A DNA stretch of 64,000 nucleotides, taken from the NCBI GenBank assembly GCA_026182355.1, contig JAPFBL010000557.1, forward strand, positions 176,719-240,718, written 5' to 3'. Source of the stretch: Hermatobates lingyangjiaoensis (taxonomy: Eukaryota > Arthropoda > Insecta > Hemiptera > Hermatobatidae). This document shows, one piece after another, positions 10,681 to 20,941 of this stretch (the stretch's first letter is position 1; each line of letters opens with the position of its first letter). The notes under the pieces were generated by a model. It made no database searches and was not told the DNA's origin. It was given only the letters and a program-made list of their open reading frames with translations. The position numbers and the translations under genes are program-made.

Positions 10681-10886
10681 AGTCCGCTGGACCGTTTCTT
10701 TTAATTGGTATATATATATATATATTTAACTTAATAAAACGAAACATGATCCAAACTGGACACAATACGTGTTCAAAATTCAAGAAGAGTAAAAAACAGA
10801 GTAAAGTCAATGTAATTTTTAGTAAGTAATTTAGTTAATGTAATTTTATTTAGTAAGTTAAGTTAGTAACTTTTACAATTGTTTAC

Positions 10887-10922
10887 ACCCTGAAGATGGT
10901 CTAAGAAGACCGAAATGTTGGT
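10887..10922 (+). ncRNA. Hammerhead-like motif (GGTC family)
   Basis: ACC, CUGAAGA, an extra U, stem II GGUC/GACC, GAA, AUGU (degraded ACGU palindrome), U, GGU. Stem I is ACC/GGU. Related copies are near 18222-18260 (minus) and 19396-19425 (plus). Confidence 0.5.
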
Positions 10923-11144
10923 TTTTTCCTCACTTCCTCCCTATCGCTTTCCTTCTATCGCTCTCTCTTTCTCTCTCTCTCTCTCATCCTCTCTTTCTCT
11001 CTCATCCCTCTCTCTCTCTCTCCTCTTGACAACTCCATACTCCCATTACTCTATTCATTATATATAGATTTAAAATCGTTATCATCATTTATATTAATCT
11101 GAATTAATTTTTTTTTAATTGTTTTTGTTTGGTTTTGTTTTTAG

Positions 11145-11191
11145 GAAGAGCAGCTTAGAGCTGAAGACGATAGGAAACGAGAAGATATGAG
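11145..11191 (+). CDS. GIGYF-like gene, coding exon 6 (charged helix)
   Basis: The acceptor GGTTTTGTTTTTAG ends at 11144 and the donor ATGAG|GTATTT begins at 11192. This 47-base micro-sized exon reads EEQLRAEDDRKREDM and ends with two bases of a split Arg codon completed by exon 7. Phase 0 in matches exon 5. Alternating acidic and basic residues mark the start of the long helical Glu/Lys/Arg region typical of the family's central part. Confidence 0.8.
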
Positions 11192-11309
11192 GTATTTAAA
11201 CAAACAGTTCTTTTTTTATCAAGATGTAGTTGTTGGATTGAAATAGCATTTGTTCTTGGACAGTGACATTTGTCCTTAGTAAATAAATGGAAGAATGTTA
11301 ATAGTACTT

Positions 11310-11850
11310 GTTGAATTTTAAATAGTCCCCCTGTAAGCATATTGAACCCGTGTACTATACGAGGATGAATTTTAAATAGTCCCCCTGTAAGCATATTGAA
11401 CCCGTGTACTATACGAGGATGAATTTTAAATAGTACCCCTGTAAGCATATTGAACCCGTGTACTATACGAGGATGAATTTTAAATAGTCCCCCTGTAAGC
11501 ATATTGAACCCGTGTACTATACGAGGATGAATTTTAAATAGTCCCTCTGTAAGCATATTGAACCCGTGTACTATACGAGGATGAATTTTAAATAGTACCC
11601 CTGTAAGCATATTGAACCCGTGTACTATACGAGGATGAATTTTAAATAGTCCCCCTGTAAGCATATTGAACCCGTGTACTATACGAGGATGAATTTTAAA
11701 TAGTCCCCCTGTAAGCATATTGAACCAGTGTACCATACGGGGATGAATTTTAAATAGTACCCCTGTAAGCATATTGAACCCGTGTGCCATACAAGAATAA
11801 ATTTTAAATAGTCCCCCTGTAAGCATATTGAGCCCGTGTACTGTACGAGG
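11310..11850. repeat. 54-bp tandem array in intron 6
   Basis: About ten copies of a unit containing TGAATTTTAAATAGTCCCCC, CTGTAAGCATATTGAACCCG and TGTACTATACGAGGA with a 54-base period. It starts about 120 bases after the exon 6 donor. A 240-codon open frame on the minus strand is a by-product of the 18-codon period and contains no other features. Confidence 0.95.
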
Positions 11851-12639
11851 TTGACAAAGTACCTCGAGGTTTACCATTCCTCGGTAGCTCCTGTCTCAAG
11901 AGGGCTTAGGGTCCCATCCCCTGTTAGGGTTCTCTTCTTGTGGAGATGGTACCTTCTGATCAGAAGATTCTCAATTTCAAAACAGTCGTGATATTATTTG
12001 TAAAAATATTTTGTTCATTTAATTACAATGTTAGTTCTTACGAGTTCATACAGAATTATAAACTATAGTTACTGCCTGTCGTTATATTTCTTTCTACAAA
12101 CCTGTAACTAAGTTTTGACCTTTTTATATATTTTGAAAGACTTGGTTCCTCACTGCAAAACAAAACATTATATTCCTAGTTTAGGTAAGTATACCTGCCA
12201 AGACTTGCTACATTCATCTGAACACCGTCCCACCTCTACCAACATTCCTTCAACTCTCAGTCCTTCATAAGTCACTCCCTTAGATCACCTTTCTAGAGAG
12301 CAGTAATTAAAAATCTTTATTAATTATAAATTGGTTCATGTTTCAGCATGTCATTATTAAGGTTAAGTATTAATTAAGTCATTTTTTCATACTAATTGCC
12401 TCAAATTACCTCAATAGTGCTATTCATCATTCATATATTGTATTCAATTTCAAATAATTCATTCTCATGTTCTTAAAGCTCACACATATGTATATTTTTT
12501 GTTTAGATGTCACCTGAAGAAGAACACTGAGTGTTCGAAACGCGTTATTAGTTTTCATATTAAACTTCTTTTTTTCTTTTTGTTAGAGAAGTAAAATTTT
12601 TGAAGTTCCCCAATAATATTTTTTATTTATTTATTTTAG
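11851..12639. other. Remainder of intron 6, one ribozyme-like motif, otherwise unremarkable
   Basis: AT-rich unique sequence. A hammerhead-like core sits at about 12510-12548. No open frame of note and no inverted arms are visible. Confidence 0.6.
12510..12548 (+). ncRNA. Hammerhead-like motif (ACGCGT family)
   Basis: CUGAAGA, an extra A, stem II GAACAC-UGA-GUGUUC (six pairs), GAA, palindrome ACGCGU, U. Stem I is weak here. The same family recurs at about 18535-18570, 29395-29430, 29497-29530, 30475-30515, 30790-30830, 42860-43000, 50690-50830 and 53470-53660. Confidence 0.55.
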
Positions 12640-12796
12640 GAAAGAAGAGGAAAGAGTAGGAAACGAAGGCGATGAACCAGTGACTTTAGTTAAATCAAAA
12701 AGAGAGATAAAAGAGGAAAAGGAAAGATTGAAAAGAGAAAGTGAGGACCTGACGAGGAAGAGGTCAGATGAAGAGGATCTGAGGAAGAAACTCGAG
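12640..12796 (+). CDS. GIGYF-like gene, coding exon 7 (charged helix)
   Basis: The acceptor TTTATTTATTTTAG ends at 12639 and the donor CTCGAG|GTAGTC begins at 12797. One base completes the exon 6 Arg codon, then 52 codons read KEEERVGNEGDEPVTLVKSK, REIKEEKERLKRESEDLTRK and RSDEEDLRKKLE, ending in phase 0. The very high Lys/Glu/Arg content predicts a long single helix or coiled coil. Confidence 0.83.
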
Positions 12797-12894
12797 GTAG
12801 TCAGATGAAACAGCTTAAGTCTCTCATGCTATGTAATACTTGTGTGACAATGAACGAGGTGTCATCAAACAATAAGAATACTTGTTGAATTTCA

Positions 12895-13990
12895 AAATGT
12901 TTGTTGATGTTGTGTTGGTACACTCGTCATGAGCTTGTGTTCACAGTTTTTACTATATAGCATATATGTTTTACTATATATAATAAAAAGATTTCACATA
13001 AACACGTGAAATAACAATCAATGATCAAACCACAATAAGAAAATGGGAAAACAAGACTAAGATTTTTCAACCGTAACAAGCGGTATTCGTCAGAGTCAAA
13101 AACCCAACTAAACACTAGATGCAGAAAACATCTGGTGAAGAGTTGAGAAGAGTGGGAGGGAAGAGTGGTATTTAAAAGGGTGAAAGGAAAGGACTAATGT
13201 CCAGAAAGATCTTAGTCTTGTTTTCCCATTTCTTTTGTGGCTTGATCATATATATATATTGATAAAAGTATCGACCGTAGAATAGAAACAAAACTAAAGT
13301 TTATCGGGAGTAGGTCAATTCTTCAGGTTCAAATTAAACTCTCATTGCCAACGTTTCAGTCTTTATTTAAAACCTTTTTCATAGCCAGAAGTATAAATTT
13401 TTATACTTCTGCCTATGAAAACGGTTTTAAATAAAGACCGAAACGTTGGCAATGAGAGTTTAATTTGAACCTGAAGAACTGACCGAGTCCCGATAAACTT
13501 TAGTCTTGTATATATATAAAACAAGATATCATATAAACACGTGAAATAACAATCAATGATCAAATCACAATATGAAATGGGGAAAAAAAAAGACTAAAAT
13601 CTTTCAACTCCAACAAGCGGTCTTCGTCAGAGTCAAAAACCCAAGAAACCCAACTGGTGGGTTTTTGACTCTGACCGCTTGTTACGGTTGAAAGATCTTA
13701 GTCTTGTTTTCCCATTCTCTTATTGTGGTTTGATCATTGACTATATATAATATATAGTATGTTATTTACATGAGTGGCATACAGATTAGTTTCGTGTTTG
13801 TGTTTTCGACGATTTTTTGGTTTTGAAAAAAAAAACTATTACCTGTGGAATAACTTACACCATTTATAATTTTTTTTTCTGATTTTGACGCACTATACCT
13901 TACTGTAATGATTATAAAAGTTTTTTATTAAGGGTTCAAGGACTGACAAAGTAGTAAGACCCTAAAAGCCCCACTCGACCCCGAAATTCG
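12895..13990. mobile_element. Mariner-like MITE copy split by foldback insertions
   Basis: The stretch at 12905-12962 (TGTTGGTACACTCGTCATGA, CACAGTTTTTACTATATAGC) matches the right half of the element at 45035-45545. The stretch at 13790-13870 (CGACGATTTTTTGGTTTTGA, ATTACCTGTGGAATAAC) matches its middle. Between them lie three foldback units (about 12985-13115, 13260-13505, 13520-13740). The simplest reading is that Penelope-type foldbacks inserted into an older MITE. Confidence 0.45.
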
Positions 13991-14325
13991 AGCCATTCAG
14001 ATCGGGACAAGGCTTCTCTCTGGCTGTGTTTTATATATATATATATAAATATGTATATATAAATATTGATAAAAGTGTTGACCGTGGAATAAAAACAACC
14101 TGAAGAACTGACCTAGTCCCGATAGATAAACTTTAGTTTTGTATATATATAAAACAAGATAAGATATAAACACGTGAAATAACAATCAATGATCAAATCA
14201 CAATATCAAATGGGGGGAAAAAAAGACTAAAATCTTTAAACTCCAACAAGCGGTCTTCGTCACAGTCAAAAACCCAACTAAATTGAAAACATAGCTTATA
14301 TAGATGACTTTTTGATCACACCGTT

Positions 14326-15050
14326 TAAGTTATGAATATGCTGTGTTTTAGATTTGATGATATTACGAGAAGGGTTTTCTATCTTATCACAAAGTTATGA
14401 ATATGCTGTGTTTTAGATTTGATGATATTACGAGAAGGGTTTTCTATCTTATCACTAAGTTATGAATATGCTGTGTTTTAGATTTGATGATATTATGAGA
14501 AGGGTTTTCTATCTTATCACAAAGTTATGAATATGCTGTGTTTTAGATTTGATGATATTACGAGAAGGGTTTTCTATCTGATCACTAAGTTATGAATATG
14601 CTGTGTTTTAGATTTGATGATATTACGAGAAGGGTTTTCTATCTGATCACTAAGTTATGAATATGCTGTGTTTTAGATTTGATGATATTACGAGAAGGGT
14701 TTTCTATCTTATCACAAAATTATGAATATGCTGTGTTTTAGATTTGATGATATTACGAGAAGGGTTTTCTATCTGATCACTAAGTTATGAATATGCTGTG
14801 TTTTAGATTTGATGATATTATGAGAAGGGTTTTCTATCTTATCACAAAGTTATGAATATGCTGTGTTTTAGATTTGATGATATTACGAGAAGGGTTTTCT
14901 ATCTGATCACTAAGTTATGAATATGCTGTGTTTTAGATTTGATGATATTACGAGAAGGGTTTTCTATCTTATCACAAAGTTATGAATATGCTGTGTTTTA
15001 GATTTGATGATATTACGACAAGGGTTTTCTATCTGATCACTAAGTTATCA
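14326..15050. repeat. 65-bp tandem array upstream of exon 8
   Basis: About eleven copies of TTATGAATATGCTGTGTTTT-AGATTTGATGATATTACGAG plus AAGGGTTTTCTATCTTATCA, period 65, ending about 55 bases before the exon 8 acceptor. Every unit contains CTGTGTTTTAG, a weak acceptor look-alike. TATCTTATCAC and TATCTGATCAC variants alternate, suggesting dimeric expansion. Confidence 0.95.
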
Positions 15051-15109
15051 AAAGAACATGAAATGTTTTTGTTTTCTTTTCATGTTATTATCCGTCTATT
15101 ATTTTCTAG

Positions 15110-15279
15110 GCTGCAAGAAGAGCAGAAGTTGAAAGACAGCGTAAAGAAGAAGAAAAGAGAAGAAAAGAAGAAGAGAAAAGAAGAAAAGAGGAAGAAAAAC
15201 GAAAACAATTAGAGGAGAGAGAGAGACTGACAATGGACGAGGTGATGAAGAAAAACAAGGAGCGCTTTCAAATAGTCAT
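15110..15279 (+). CDS. GIGYF-like gene, coding exon 8 (core of charged helix)
   Basis: The acceptor ATTATTTTCTAG ends at 15109 and the donor GTCAT|GTAAGT begins at 15280. It reads AARRAEVERQRKEEEKRRKE, further KRRKEEEK repeats, ERERLTMDEVMKKNKER and FQIV, leaving two bases (AT) completed by exon 9 to Ile. The KEEEKRR repeats are the hallmark of the central helix of GIGYF/PERQ proteins. The last 25 bases of this exon with the donor form the head of the following array. Confidence 0.85.
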
Positions 15280-16035
15280 GTAAGTGTGTGTGTCCTCCCA
15301 GTGTGGGGTGACAGTCTAGTCTGTCTTTGCCTGTGACAAGAAACACATATATCTATATACAATATACAAGGAGCGCTTTCAAATAGTCATGTAAGTGTGT
15401 GTGTCCTCCCAGTGTGGTGTGACAGTCTAGTCTGTCTTTAGCCTGTGACAAGAAACACATATATCTATATACAAAATACAAGGAGCGCTGTCAAATAGTC
15501 ATGTAAGTGTGTGTGTCCTCCCAGTGTGATGTGACAGTCTAGTCTGTCTTTAGCCTGTGACAAGAAACACATATATCTATATACAATACACAAGGAGCGC
15601 TTTCAAATAGTCATGTAAGTGTGTGTGTCCTCCCAGTGTGGGGTGACAGTCTAGTCTGTCTTTAGCCTGTGACAAGAAACACATATATCTATATACAATA
15701 TACAAGGAGCGCTTTCAAATAGTCATGTAAGTGTGTGTGTCCTCCCAGTGTGGGGTGACAGTCTAGTCTGTCTTTAGCCTGTGACAAGAAACACATATAT
15801 CTATATACAATATACAAGGACCGCTTTCAAATAGTCATGTAAGTGTGTGTGTCCTCCCAGTGTGATGTGACAGTCTAGTCTGTCTTTAGCCTGTGACAAG
15901 AAACACATATATCTATGTACAAAATACAAGGAGCGCTTTCAAATAGTCATGTAAGTGTGTGTGTCCTCCCAGTGTGATGTGACAGTCTAGTCTGTCTTTA
16001 GCCTGTGACAAGAAACACATATATCTATATACAAA
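15255..16035 (+). repeat. 111/112-bp tandem array spanning the exon 8 donor (7 donors)
   Basis: Seven copies of ACAAGGAGCGCTTTCAAATA-GTCAT|GTAAGTGTGTG, then TCCTCCCAG, TGTGACAAGAAACACATATA. Donors lie at about 15280, 15391, 15503, 15615, 15726, 15838 and 15950. Each unit also has a pyrimidine tract ending TCCTCCCAG, a good acceptor, so each contains a potential small exon. Those segments have in-frame stops. Confidence 0.95.
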
Positions 16036-16054
16036 GTGAAAGTTTGTCAGAACT

Positions 16055-16735
16055 CGGTCAGTACTTCAAAGACCTCATTACCTGAGAGTTTCATTTGAAC
16101 CTGAAGAACTGACTGAGTCGTGATAAAACTTTTATTTTGTTTCTATTTGTCGGTCGATACGAATACTTCAGCATGTATATATATATAGTTGAAATGTACC
16201 GCAGCTTCGGCATTAACGACTTTCAAACTAAGCTGTTCCAGTCTTCTGACAGTCTTACGAATATAAGGTGGTAATTCCGAAATAAGTTGTCGAAAGGGCC
16301 GTGAGACACTTTTTTGAAACATTTTAGTAGATATCAACAATTTTAATACAACTGAAAACTAACATCACAGGTAAAGATACAAGATCATTATCTACTAGCT
16401 TTCGACTATTTTATAGTCATCGTCAGGTTGACTCTTATGACCATAGAATAGTGGAAAGCTAGTTGATAATGGTCTTCTAAGTTATGTTATATTCTTTACC
16501 TGTGGTGTTAGTTTTCAGTTGTATTACAATTGTTGATATCTATTAAAGTGTTTCAAAAAAGTGTCTCAATGTCTTTTAGACAACGTATTTGGGAATTACC
16601 ACCTTATATTCGTAAGACTGTCAGGAGACTCGAACAGCTTAGTGTGAAAGTCGTTAATGCCGAAGCGGCGGTACATTTCAACAAAATATGCCTCCAAGAA
16701 GATTTGCTGCCAACCTGTACTAATAGTAAATAGGG
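16055..16735. mobile_element. Penelope-like element relic, inverted N-terminal coding fragments
   Basis: Minus strand 16180-16340 and plus strand 16530-16733 are inverted copies encoding PPYIRKTVRRLEQLS and KVVNAEAAVHFN. The plus copy continues to KICLQEDLLPTCTN. The pattern of a basic helix, an A-E-A/F-N stretch and LLP-T is like the N-terminal region preceding the reverse transcriptase in Penelope-like elements (by eye). Between the arms lies a hammerhead-like core on the minus strand (16391-16432: CUGACGA, U, GACUAU/AUAGUC, GAA, AGCU, A). A third diverged copy is at about 20600-20660 (VRELEAIRRKVVNAEA). Confidence 0.55.
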
Positions 16736-17014
16736 ACAAAAAATTGCACTACAGTTAAAATCTTAATAGGGACAAAAAACAACACAGGCAGCACAGCTAC
16801 TAGGAAGAATAACCTCCCCATCGTAATTCTGTTTTTATTAACTTTTCAGGAGCCTTTTGGTAATTTTTAAAACAAAGTTTAACCTTTAACTGAGTTAGGA
16901 GAATGAGACAAACTTTAAAGAGATGTTGAGCGAGTGGTTGTTTAGGAGGAAGGATTACATTAGAATGTGAAGATAGCAGAAGTTGTTATTATTGTAAGTG
17001 TATTGTTGTTACAG

Positions 17015-17041
17015 TAAAGGTGAAGAGGTTAAGAAAAGGCA

Positions 17042-17073
<32 letters not shown>

Positions 17074-17204
17074 AGCAGCAGCAGCAACAACAACAACAAC
17101 AACAACAACAAGACCTAATGAGTAAAGTACAAAGGGCTAATTGGGGTCCACCTCAACCGTCCAACACGAGCTTTAGGGAAATCCAGAGGAGTGAAAGGGA
17201 ACAG
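17015..17204 (+). CDS. GIGYF-like gene, coding exon 9 (24-Gln tract, REIQ motif)
   Basis: The acceptor TTGTTGTTACAG ends at 17014 and the donor AACAG|GTAGGG begins at 17205. The first base completes Ile from exon 8; then KGEEVKKR, 24 glutamines (mixed CAG/CAA), DLMSKVQRANWGPPQPSNTS and FREIQRSEREQ, ending in phase 0. The NWG-PP...S-REIQ pattern resembles the WG...S-EIQ-type repeats of vertebrate GIGYF proteins. CAA interruptions should slow repeat expansion. Confidence 0.85.
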
Positions 17205-17940
17205 GTAGGGCAGATTGTGTCTTGATTTATAAGAGGTAGCAAGTCAATAGTGCTTAGACCAAGGGTGAAATTCACCCCCACGGGTGACTTTTGGGTTTCC
17301 ATAAAGTCTGATTTATTATAAGGGGTAGCAAGTCAATAGTGCTTAGACCAGGGGTGAATTTTGGGTTTCCATAAAGTCTGATTTATTATAAGGGGTAGCA
17401 AGTCAATAGTGCTTAGACCACGGGTGAAATTCACCCCCAGGGGTGAATTTTGGATTTCCATAAAGTCTGATTTATTATAAGGGGTAGCAAGTCAGATAGT
17501 GCTTAGACCAGGGGTGAATTTTGGATTTCGATGGAGTGAACTGTAACCCAGTTTACAAACTGAAGAACGCTATACACATTATTAATTATAAATTAAAAAA
17601 TACTGTCTTTTCGGTTTTTTGTTTTTTGGTAATTTCAACAAAAATTATCTAAATTTTGGTTGAAAATATTATTTTTGAGTGAAAGGAAACAGGTAGGGCA
17701 GATTTTGTCCGATTTATAAGGGGTAGCAAGTCAATAGTGCTTAGAACACGGGTGAAATTCACCCCCAGGGGTGAATTTTGGGTTTCCATAAAGTCTGATT
17801 TATAAGGAGTAGCAAGTCAATAGTGCTTAGACCAGGGGTGAATTTTGGGTTTCCATAAAGTCTGATTTATAAGGAGTAGCAAGTCAATAGTACTTGGACC
17901 AGGGGTGAATTTTGGGTTTCCATAAAGTGAACTGTGACCA
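17190..17940 (+). repeat. Tandem array in intron 9 with a second copy of the exon 9 end and donor
   Basis: Diverged units of GGGGTAGCAAGTCAATAGTG-CTTAGACCA, GGGTGAATTTTGGGTTTCCA and TAAAGTCTGATTTAT recur seven or more times. At about 17678 the exon end plus donor (GTGAAAGGAAACAG|GTAGGG) reappears, so a block of about 490 bases including the donor was duplicated after the smaller units had formed. Units contain a short palindrome GGGTGAAATTCACCC. Confidence 0.85.
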
Positions 17941-18589
17941 CGGTCAGCTTACAGACTGAGGAAAGCTATTACAGGTTTTTAATGATTCAGGACCCCGCGA
18001 AACACTGAACCCGCGAACTGTATAACAAAAAAGAGTTATCATATTCGTGAAGTTTGTTCAAATATCAATCTGTGATGTTTTTTGTCTAAAAGTCTAATTA
18101 TTTTGGTTATCTTGTATCCTTCTTTGGTTATCTTCTCTTATTAGTCGTTTCCATTGTTTTGGAACTACGTGCAATAAATCACCACATTATTTACAATCCA
18201 GCGTCAAAACAACTTTATTCATTCTAACGTTTCGGTCTTCTTCGACCATCTTCAGGGTTATTTTACCACACTAATTATAATGTCCTAAAAAACTATTTAA
18301 CAATGCATCAACTACTATATTAATACCGACATGATAATGATGCAATACAAGTTGAACACCTAAACCTGGCAGGTTATTCGTATGAACCCCAATTCAATCA
18401 GCCACAAAAAACGACGAAGTTTAACTGGAATAAGAGAAACAGACAATCCACCAGCGAATATAAACACGAATAACCAGTTAGGAAAAGTATTAAATCTCCA
18501 CACAAAAAAAAAGTTTATTACAACAAACTAAATGCGTTTCGAACACTTGTTGTTCTTCTTCAGGTTACATCTAGAAATATATATATATA

Positions 18590-19095
18590 TAGGTAACTCA
18601 CCACAAATTAAAGAAGATAGTCGCTCTAAGGCCTTTCGTTTTCACGTCGTCAGAGAGCAAGTGAATACAAGTTGTAAGCAGGTTATGAATTTTGATTTAA
18701 AGAAGGAGTAAGATTGCCATCATTGACAGTATTTTTCCCTATAACTGTTGAAATAGTCTTGATTTGTTTGATAATTCCTTCAATTAGAAATTCATCTAAT
18801 TTAAAAAGGCCTGGACTAGTGTTGACCAAGTTCTTAGAAAAGTCTTTTATGAGGGCGCTTTCAACAATGTTTCTTCTTCTTTCACATGACATAAAAACCA
18901 ACTCCTTTGCTTCTTTCCAGTTAATTATGTGATTTTTGTCTCTAATGTGTAGGAACAAGGCACTTTTATCATCTTGTCTTCTAACTGAATACTGATGTTG
19001 CTTAATCCTTGTATCCATTCCTTTTCACTTGCTCTCTGACGACGTGAAAACGAAGGCCTTAGAGCGACTATCTTCTTTAATTTGTGGTGAGTTAC
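18590..19095 (-). mobile_element. Penelope-like element relic: endonuclease fragment between inverted ribozyme-bearing ends
   Basis: Minus strand 18708-19018 encodes MDTRIKQHQYSVRRQDDKSA, LFLHIRDKNHIINWKEAKEL and RRRNIVESALIKDF, ending SLNQNS and a stop. The spacing H-x-R-D-x-x-H-x-I-N-W...R-x-x-x-E-S-A is that of the C-terminal GIY-YIG endonuclease of Penelope-like elements. Flanking ends (GGTAACTCACCACAAATTAA and AGATAGTCGCTCTAAGGCCT) are exact inverted copies, each with a ribozyme-like core. The frame is intact over about 100 codons, so the copy may be fairly young. Confidence 0.75.
18621..18660 (-). ncRNA. Hammerhead-ribozyme-like motif (AGGCCT family)
   Basis: Minus strand: UUGCUCU, CUGACGA, an extra C, stem II GU-GAAA-AC, GAA, palindrome AGGCCU, U, AGAGCGA. 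Stem I pairs UUGCUCU with AGAGCGA over seven positions (one G-U). The inverted partner at 19029-19067 lacks one A after GAA. A third relative with a mutated stem II is at about 47725-47770. Confidence 0.65.
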
Positions 19096-19129
19096 CTGAA
19101 TATTTATATCACGTGTTATTGTGACAATT

Positions 19130-19176
<47 letters not shown>

Positions 19177-20044
19177 TTTAAGAGCTTTGGGAACATAGGG
19201 GTGAATTAATTAAAATAAATATATCAACCATCTATAACAGATTGCACAGTTAATGAAGGAATAACCAGTGTGAATAACCTTCCAGTTTGGTGTTTCAGTT
19301 ATATTGCGTTATTACCATGTCGGTATTAATATATAGTATTTAATGCATTGTTAAATAGTTTTTTAGGACATTATAATTAGTGTAGTAAAATAACCCTGAA
19401 GATGGTCGAAGAAGACCGAAACTTTAGAATTCATAAAGGATTGTAAATCATGTGGTGATTTATTACACATATGGAAAGGACTAATACTGGAAAAGATATC
19501 CAAAAAATTAATAAAAAAAAAAAAAAAAGCGGCCAGACTTTAATCTATAGAATCAAATCTTAATCAGAAACACATCAAACTCTCATATGTTAGCGTTTTG
19601 GTATCTATTTAAAACCTTTTTCATAGGCATAAGTAAGTAATTTGAATAGAGGAAACTATAACTTCATTTGAGCTTGTAATCTTCTAAAATCTGGAATGTT
19701 ATATGCTTAAGTAAAGTTATAGTTTCTTACTTGAGCGTATGAAAAAGGTTTTTTTTAAATAAAACCCGAAACGTTTAGTATATTTACGCTCAGAGACCGA
19801 AATCTGATTAATACTTACTTTTTTTCTATGAGACGGTCGATGCATTGTTTTTATTGTTATGTGTATAAGTGGGCAGTTAATCTTCATGGAGACACAAATA
19901 GAATTAAAATATGCAGATCTTTTAACCGTAACAAGCGGTCTTCGTCAGAGTCAAAAACCTAACGTTTGATCAGTTGGTTTTTTTGACTCTGACAAAGACC
20001 ACTTCCCATTTTATATTGTGGTTTGATCATTCATTTATATATAT

Positions 20045-20250
20045 ATATATATATATATACACAATTAACATAAACGGTCCAGCGGACTTTTTTAAATAAA
20101 ATAAATTCAAAACGAAGGACACCACCCTGCCTTCCTGCGGGACTCTTCGCTCTTCACACCTCCTGATGACGACGATGGTCGAAATATCGATGTAAGTTAT
20201 GTCTGTGTCTTTCTGTGTGTTTCCTTCGTTTTGAATTTATTTTATTTATA
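20045..20250. mobile_element. Single arm of the GAUG-loop foldback family
   Basis: Contains ACGGTCCAGCGGAC, GCCTTCCTGCGGGACTCTTC and CTGATGACGACGATGGTCGA, then TTCGTTTTGAATTTATTTTA. It matches the right arm of 9738-10680; the left arm is reduced to AACGAAGGA. Confidence 0.6.
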
Positions 20251-20372
20251 TTTATATATATTAACTAGAATTTTAAAAGAACACTTAGAAAAGATATCAC
20301 TGAACTCACTACTATATTTCGATATCCTCGTCGTCAGGAACAGATGTGAATCGCTCCAAAGGCTGGTAACGA

Positions 20373-20416
<44 letters not shown>

Positions 20417-20750
20417 AGATTTCACATAAAAACGTGAAATAACAATCAATGATCAAACCACAATATCAAATGGGAAAACAAGACTAAGATCTTTCAACCG
20501 TTACAAGCGGTCTTCGTCAGAGTCAAAAACCCAACTGACGAAGATTGCTTGTTACACGTGTATACACCACCTCTAACCACCTCAAGAACAACGAACAATA
20601 GTGAGGGAACTCGAGGCTATCAGAAGAAAGGTCGTCAATGCAGAAGCTGGTGCATATTTTAAATCTATATTGTTATGTGTATATATTGTAGTCGTGTAGC
20701 GTCTGATGTGAGATGGTTTGTGTTGTTATGTTGGAAGTTGTGATTTTCAG

Positions 20751-20927
20751 CAAATCATAAGAGGGTTGCAGCAAAGGCAGCAGCAGCAGCAACAGGAGGC
20801 TGAACAGCAGAAGATGTGCAACACTGGCGGACTGAACTTGAAGTGGAGAGAGAACCCAAGGCCTGACAATGTCGTTGTGCAGTCTCTGGAGGAAATACAG
20901 GCGCAGCAGTTTAGACAGTTCCTCTTG
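20751..20927 (+). CDS. GIGYF-like gene, coding exon 10 (LEEIQ motif)
   Basis: The acceptor TTGTGATTTTCAG ends at 20750 and the donor CTCTTG|GTAAGG begins at 20928. The exon has 59 codons, phase 0 at both ends: QIIRGLQQRQQQQQQEAEQQ, KMCNTGGLNLKWRENPRPDN and VVVQSLEEIQAQQFRQFLL. The SLEEIQ motif following a tryptophan-containing stretch parallels the REIQ repeat of exon 9 and is a family-typical short motif. This is the exon directly abutting the 3.7 kb 39-bp array. Confidence 0.83.
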
Positions 20928-20941
20928 GTAAGGCGTCTTTA

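Larger units (their letters stand above)
18180..19475. mobile_element. Nested foldbacks in intron 9
   Basis: The outer inverted arms lie at about 18180-18350 and 19300-19475 (AATGCATTGTTAAATAGTTT and TTAGGACATTATAATTAGTG with the GGTC-type ribozyme-like core). They enclose an ACGCGT-family arm (18490-18570) and a Penelope-like endonuclease relic with its own inverted ends (18590-19095). A TA microsatellite lies at 19133-19173. Confidence 0.65.

Noticed and set aside
11155..11877. 240-codon minus-strand frame of NMLTGGLFKIHPRIVHGF units
   Set aside because: 54-bp intronic array on the antisense strand of a well-supported gene.
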